Part shown: piece after piece, positions 58,203 to 64,000 of the stretch
Layout of the letters: each line of letters opens with the position of its first letter
Position numbering within the stretch: position 1 is the first letter of the stretch
Source: Budorcas taxicolor
Taxonomy: Eukaryota; Chordata; Mammalia; Artiodactyla; Bovidae
Assembly: GCF_023091745.1 (NCBI RefSeq)
Contig: NC_068913.1
Location: 15,146,001-15,210,000 of the forward strand
Direction of reading: 5' to 3'
Length of the DNA stretch: 64,000 nt
The notes under the pieces: model-generated
Databases searched by the model: none
What the model saw: the letters and a program-made list of their open reading frames with translations, nothing else
What the model was told of the DNA's origin: nothing
Program-made: the position numbers and the translations under genes

Positions 58203-59509
58203 TGCAAACAGCAAGTGCTAAATATTTAATGACCTACTGAAATTGCAGGAGAAATTGCTCAAGAGAATTTGCATCTTGTGAGTCTTGCACAATTATTTCC
58301 TCTGGGCCAGAGAGAGACATTTTGTTTGTACTTAAGACAACCCATAAGTAAATCTGTGGACTTCATCTTTCATATAGTTTGATATCTTTTCCATGTTTAA
58401 AAGAAGAGAATGCATGGGTATCAGATTCTGAAGTGCAGTTTCACATGTCAATCTAGTTCTCAATACTTATCTATCAACATACTTATGTACAATATTTTAT
58501 TTCCAATTATTCTCAATTACTCGGTAATATCAGTTATATATAATCCATGGATAGAACTGGATATTGGGAGATACTGAGTTGTCACCCCTTTATTAATGCT
58601 GCAATTAAGTAAAAAATGAGGGTTTCTGTAATTGTTTTGACTAAGAACTAGTAGAAGTTTGTCCAAGTGATATAGATGAACAGGTATAAAATATCAATTA
58701 CTTCAAAACAACAGAAATACTTCAAAATGAAAATTTGTAATTGTCCATTATGAAGTTCCTATAGATTACCTGCCAAAATCACCATGAAACTTTACCTGCA
58801 TTGGTGGGAGGAGGGTTAGGTGACACTTGGGGGTAGATTATTATCATATTTTATAATGCCATGGGGACAAATTTGAAAAAGTTTTGACAGATGGTATCTG
58901 AATCTTGATGTGATGTTTGGTAACACCTCTAATGTGAGACCAGCTCTTTGATCATGACTTAGATTTGAAGGATTCATTTTGGAGGGAAAGATATGTAACA
59001 TCCTCAGGGTGTTGTTAATAACAGAGCTTGAGTTTTTCCTAGTAGAATTCCAGTATGCTGTGTGCATCTTTATTCCTGCCTGAAGATCACCACCTCTTCT
59101 TTTTGTTGGTTGATCTGTCTGAAATGGTAATTGGGGAAAGGAGTTTAGTATGAAATGGGATGCAAGGGAAGTAAAAAGTCTATATCTTTGTCTCTGTGTG
59201 ACAGTGAGCAATTCATTTAATTTGGTTGGGAAAAATCTGTCACAGAAGATTGTATTCTGTCTACTAGGTGAAAGAGATTAAGATTGAACCAGAGTGCATT
59301 TTTAAAGCCAAAACAGGGTGAAGTGCACTTGAACTTGAATGAGTATGAAGGTTGTGTGTCTAGGAGGGATCAGAAATGTCCAGTGTATCTGTGACTATGA
59401 CTTTGGCTACTGACAAGCCATGGAAATAAGTTAACCTTATAAATAATGTAAAATGGTCACTTACCATTTTCTCAAAATATTTATAAATTGATCAACTATT
59501 TATTGAACA

Positions 59510-59990
59510 CTGTGGTAGGCAAAATAATGCCCATCTACTAATACCAGGAAACTCAGTGTCTTACTTCACATGGCAAAGGAGACTCTGCAGATGTTCTAAA
59601 TGAAGGATCTTGAGAAGGGGAGATTATCCTGGATTATCTGGATGTGCCCAGTATAATCACAGAGGTCCTTGTAAATGAAAGAGGGAGGCAGGAGAGTCAG
59701 ACTTAGAAGGAAATGTGATGATGGAAGCAGAATCAAAGTGATGAGACGTGAGCAAGACTCAACCAGCCATTGCTGCTTTGAAGATGCAAGGTGGCCATGA
59801 GCCAAAGAATGAGAAGCTGGAAAGATGGCAAAGAAATGGATTCTCCCCTCGAGCCTCTAGAAAGGAATGCACCTCTGCCCTCCCCATCAGTTTTAGTCCT
59901 AACCTCCAGAACTCTCAGGTAATGAGTGTGTATTGTTCTAAGATGCTCCGCATAGGGTAATCTGTTACAGCAGCAATGAGACACAAATAC
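59510..59990 (+). mobile_element. MLT1-type LTR
   Basis: Includes GATTATCCTGGATTATCTGG, GGAGGCAGGAGAGTCAGACT and CTCCAGAACTCTCAGGTAAT, ending GTTACAGCAGCAATGAGACA. Forward orientation, near full length, non-coding. Confidence 0.82.
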
Positions 59991-62767
59991 AGGGACCTCC
60001 TAGGCCTCAGACGTGTCTTAGGCACAAAGCACAGCGTACAGAAGAGAGAAGCTCAAGCCCTGTGAGTGAGGCTCACAGGTCCAACGTGACCATTTTATTT
60101 TCCCTGTGAAAAAGTGAAGCTTGGTAGAATTGACATGATTTTCTCAAAAAAATCGTTCTCAATTACCAGTCCATGGATCTTTACATAGCAACACCTGTAT
60201 CCTATGACTAGAAGAAACCAATCCCATCCTGCTTCTCCCACCCAAGTTGTGTGTCTTTCCCCAAAGGCTCCTGTCCTCTGACCAGCACAACAACCCATCT
60301 AACCCCAGTCTGACCTTTTATTTGTGAAGGACCTTCTCTAGACTATCAGCTCTGCTTTTGCCTCCTGAGGAGCTGAGAGGACCGAAGTCATGAAATGGAA
60401 AGAAGGTGATCTATTCTCTAGGGCAATGGTTGTTGACCTAAATGGGGAAACTACATCCCAAAGGAGTCGAGTAACACAACTAACACTCACAGACTCAGCC
60501 AGAACTTGAGTTTCCTGACCCCCTTTTCAGTCTCAGCCCATTTTCCTTACAGATCAAACTCTAGAGTGCCTTGATCCTGCTGGTTTTTTAGAATCTGAAT
60601 CTAGTCTATTTCGCTAACCTCCTTCCTGGCCCACGGTGTGGATTTCGGAAGGAGACTAAGGTGGAAAGAAACCCTTTAGAAGTGAGGGGAGCTATGTTAG
60701 CTCTCTTGCTATAGGATTTGGCGGGTCTCACTGTTGGCGTCATGTTCAAGTGTGGGACTTGATTTAATAGAGATGGCCAACAACTGTGGATCTAATCAAA
60801 TGGGGCCAGAAGCACATAACTTCCAGCGTAAGAAGCGTTCTCAAGTTTTGGAGTGGTGCGACAGGGATAAGGCGAGAAGCATTCAAAGGGAGCTGGAAAA
60901 TCAGGCTTAGAAATCTTGTTTTTCAGGTCTGTTATAGTCACTTTGTGAAGTACTGCAGACAATTCATTATAATTTATCACACTGATACTCTTAGATTGGA
61001 TGAAGCCCAAATACAACCGAGTTCGATGCAGATTAAATTACTTCTTCCTTAAAAGGAGGGTGGTCTCACCAGGGCAGGATGGAGTTCATTAGCAGCCCGA
61101 GAAGCTTTCCTTAACTCTTCATTATCTGGTTTCATATTGTTCCTGCTTCCCCAGGACCATAGGGCACTTCTCCTTTTTCAGCTCTTAGAAGAGTACGCTG
61201 GGTACCGTGTGATCTCTGAGCCACCAATTCCTAAGGTAAAATACTCACCGTCACAAGTCCGTAAGCAAAAGTCAGATTACCATGAGAACTGCTCCTATTC
61301 ATTACATAAAATCATTTGTTTTCCTTTTTAGGGAAAAGGAGAAAAAATATTGTCCTTGTGTGTGAGGTTGTTTTGTTGTTTTTTTTTTTTGTCCTTGTGT
61401 ATTTTTATTTACACACTCCATTGTGATAATTGACTGATGTACACATTGAGTGTACTATGACGTATGTGTTCGAGAAGTATGGTCACATTTCTTTTAGCTA
61501 GCCAGCACTGTCACCCATAGAATTGAGTGAAGGACAAGGTTCAGACAGAATTCTATTGACAGAAGGCCTTGAATGTGCCTCCTGATTCTTTTTCCAGAAC
61601 TGAGAACTTCAAACTCCATGTAAACGGCCTTTAATTTGTGCATTCTATCTAAGTCTTGTGAAATAGGGTTTTTGCCTGAGGGACAAAAAAGAAATCTCTG
61701 AAGTGCTATAAATTTAATCATTTGATCCCAAAGGAATTTTTATTCATACATCTTTGTTTGTCTCTGAGCTTGTTTATTATTTGTGCTTCTTTGAAAAACT
61801 AGCTCAGGTTGAACAGTTGGGAATTTGATACCCATTTATCCGTTAGTCTTCCAAGTATACATAAATGTTATGTTAAGAGGATTTATCTCCACTTAGAAAT
61901 GGACTACCAGGACAGATTTGTCCCCTTCCACACTACTCACTCTCAGTCTTTGGGTCTCTAGTTAAACATCAAAGAATCTTCGGTGGAAAAAGCATTGGTA
62001 TAGAATGTGGGGGATGGGTGAGACTTGGGATTGGATGACAATCACAGAAATTCAGTTTACCCTTGTCTCTTGCGTTGATCTTTTAGCAAGCACTTAAACT
62101 GAGGTTTTTTTCATCCTTTTCAGTACTTCAAAGTAGCAGTTTATCAGTAGAACCAGCAAGCTAGACACAGTCCTAAGAGGTCATCTGGTTCATCTCCGTG
62201 CCTTAGGCACAGGCATACCTAAGTAATTCCAGGCAGATAAACAGAGACAAAGAAGCTTCTTGGCTGTAGAACCCCACTTCCCATTTGCTCCCCTGAGATC
62301 TATACTCACCATCTAGTTTTAATGTGAGAAAGCACCTCTTCCTGCCAAACTCTTTTACTTTCTTGCTAAATTTAGAATAATCCTACTGATTTCATGCACC
62401 ATCACCATTGGCAGAAAAAGCACCACAGTAACTCAAAAAACTCATGTCAAAAGCCTGCACGGAGTGGAACACTTTAGGTTTTTATTTTTCTTTTCTTTAA
62501 TAGTCCCCCTATAATTTCTAGCCTAAGTGGCTTGGTAATGATCTAATGTGGGAGGTCCCATGACTCTTTGGGTGAAGTCCCCAAATACAGGTTTATTTTA
62601 TCAGCAGGGGGTTGTCAGGTGACACATGGAGACTGCACTTTCTTCCTCATTTTTGGACCTCCTCTGGCACAAAATCTGAACCCTACGAATTCAGAAAGAA
62701 ATGGCCCACAAAGCACGACATAGATTTATCATGCAATTGTTTTTACACCTTCTTGCCAATACAATCC

Positions 62768-62890
62768 TTAGAGGAGGAAATGGCAACCCACTCCAGTATT
62801 CTCACCTGATACATCCCATGGACGGAGGAGCCTGGTGGGCTGCAGTCCATGGGGTCACAAAGAGGTGGACACGACTGAGCACGCATGTAC
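62768..62890 (+). mobile_element. Bov-A SINE fragment
   Basis: A Bov-A monomer from AGAGGAGGAAATGGCAACCC to GGACACGACTGAGCACGC. Confidence 0.92.
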
Positions 62891-64000
62891 CTCCCATGTG
62901 TGCACACACATTTCTCTCTTTACTCAGCCAGTACGATAGTTCTGAATCTGGTTGGCCTATTTATTGTTTGTTTGTTTGGGGGAAAAAGCCTGCTAAATGA
63001 ATTCTGTTGAATTTTATAGCTGAAAGCCACTATTGTCTTTTTTATGTAGCCGAGGAAGAATTCATAGACCAAGAAGCTCTTTTTACAAATTTTTTGCATG
63101 ACTTACACTATCAAGGAGGGAGTAGGGGGCAAGGAGTGGCGGGGGTCGGGGGGGGCCTCCCATTTTCCTGAATGCTGTTTGCCCCCTTTGAAAGGATTTG
63201 GTACTTTTCTAATAGAAAATAAATTTAATTTGCGGCTACACTCTTAAGTAAGATGGCTTGATGGTAAAAAGTGGAGCAGCCCCAGCCTTGGATTTAGAGG
63301 AGTCGTGTGGCTGAATCCCTTAGCCTCGCTTTCATGTGGTTGGATGAACCATTCTCAGAAACCCTAAGCATTTTTGGAGATGCTAAACTGGAGACATTCA
63401 CAATTCTTCCCTCCCTTTTTGCAATTAATCCTTCATGTTTTAACAAGCACTGAAGCTAATGCTGCCTGCACTCCTTTCCTGTCAAATTGGAACTCGTTTT
63501 CTTCTCTCTCGAATAATCTGTTCTCTCTAGTTCATACTCATATAAATCAAAGGGGTAGATGTCAACACATGCCATATCCAAATATCAATTTCCTTTTTTT
63601 AATTAGGCAGGATTTAGACATTTGATTTGAAGAAAGCTCCTGCTTTTTAACTTATAAAACAACCCATATATTCACCTCTTCCTATTTTCTTTTGTCCCTT
63701 TTATAAAGCAAAATTGTGCTTTCAGCCTACACCACACCCCTGTTCTAGTTTAGGCAGAACAACCTGGGTTTCATATTTCCCAAAAAGGAGACCCTAAATG
63801 GTTAGTAAATGATGGAAAGTCTAGACTGAAGAAGCTTCTTTGACCTGAACACGTTTCATTGAGCATTATTGTCAGAGATGATGGCCTATCCTCACCTTGC
63901 TTTATTTACAGGAGAGATTTGGAATAACCAAATTTATAAAAATTGAATGTGAGTGTGGGAGTGTTATAAACCCCTTTCACCAAATGATCTCAAATTATCA

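Larger units (their letters stand above)
36047..64000 (+). other. DYNC1I1: DYNC1I1 intron (5' part, at least 27.9 kb)
   Basis: This is the intron 3' of exon D, running off the window. The next exon should encode the second WD repeat (a GGTYSGQIVLWDN-like motif), and I could not find it. Unique-looking stretches with no gene I can support are 36050-38385, 38540-40145, 41125-41920, 44575-45390, 45680-46840, 47125-48060, 48290-49750, 49880-53410, 58215-59505, 59995-62765 and 62895-64000. Confidence 0.88.

Noticed and set aside
36047..64000. Search for the next DYNC1I1 exon (second WD repeat)
   Set aside because: No stretch encoding a GGTYSGQIVLWDN-like motif was found on the plus strand. The exon most likely lies downstream of this window.
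1..64000. A new multi-gene system, operon or defence locus
   Set aside because: The window reads as ordinary bovid intronic DNA of a single conserved gene. No gene cluster, prokaryotic signal or unexplained long coding region is present.

Overview
This is nuclear DNA of a ruminant mammal, almost certainly a bovid such as cattle. The window is full of BovB (RTE) LINEs, their chimeric tRNA-derived SINEs (Bov-tA, BOV-A2), older CHR SINEs, and mammal-wide MIR, L2 and MLT1 remnants. That combination is diagnostic of Bovidae. There are no bacterial-type operons. Nearly all open frames longer than 60 codons are chance or repeat-derived.

The only protein-coding gene I can support is on the + strand: four internal exons of DYNC1I1 (cytoplasmic dynein 1 intermediate chain 1) at 16473-16562, 24114-24276, 26477-26576 and 35921-36046. 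All four join in frame (junction phases 1, 2 and 0). They encode, in order, part of an acidic linker, the roadblock/LC7-binding helical segment, and the start of the WD40 propeller. Residue choices fit paralogue 1, not DYNC1I2. The preceding exon lies upstream of position 1 and the next one beyond 64000. The window is therefore about 0.75% coding, with two partial introns (at least 16.5 kb and at least 27.9 kb) and three complete ones (7,551, 2,200 and 9,344 bp).

Layout: 1-16472 is upstream intron with BOV-A2, Bov-tA, CHR, L2, MIR, a hAT-like relic, two BovB fragments and an MLT1 LTR. 16473-36046 holds the four exons and three introns, with many Bov-tA copies, several with clear target-site duplications. 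It also holds a SINE-poor stretch at 18.4-21.3 kb and a repeat-poor stretch around 32.7-34.0 kb that contains a perfect 14-bp inverted repeat. 36047-64000 is downstream intron with paired Bov-tA insertions, BovB fragments and, at 53421-57707, a structurally full-length minus-strand BovB. This element is bounded by a 10-bp duplication and carries a nested BOV-A2 with its own 12-bp duplication.

I see no evidence of a new multi-gene system. The observations most worth checking are the dated BovB/BOV-A2 nest, a candidate in-frame 54/81-nt cassette exon near 61.2 kb, the palindrome near 33.4 kb, the composite SINE insertions, and SINE-poor stretches in a gene known from other mammals to host DLX5/DLX6 enhancers. 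Repeat boundaries are by eye, and family names come from remembered consensus features rather than a database search.
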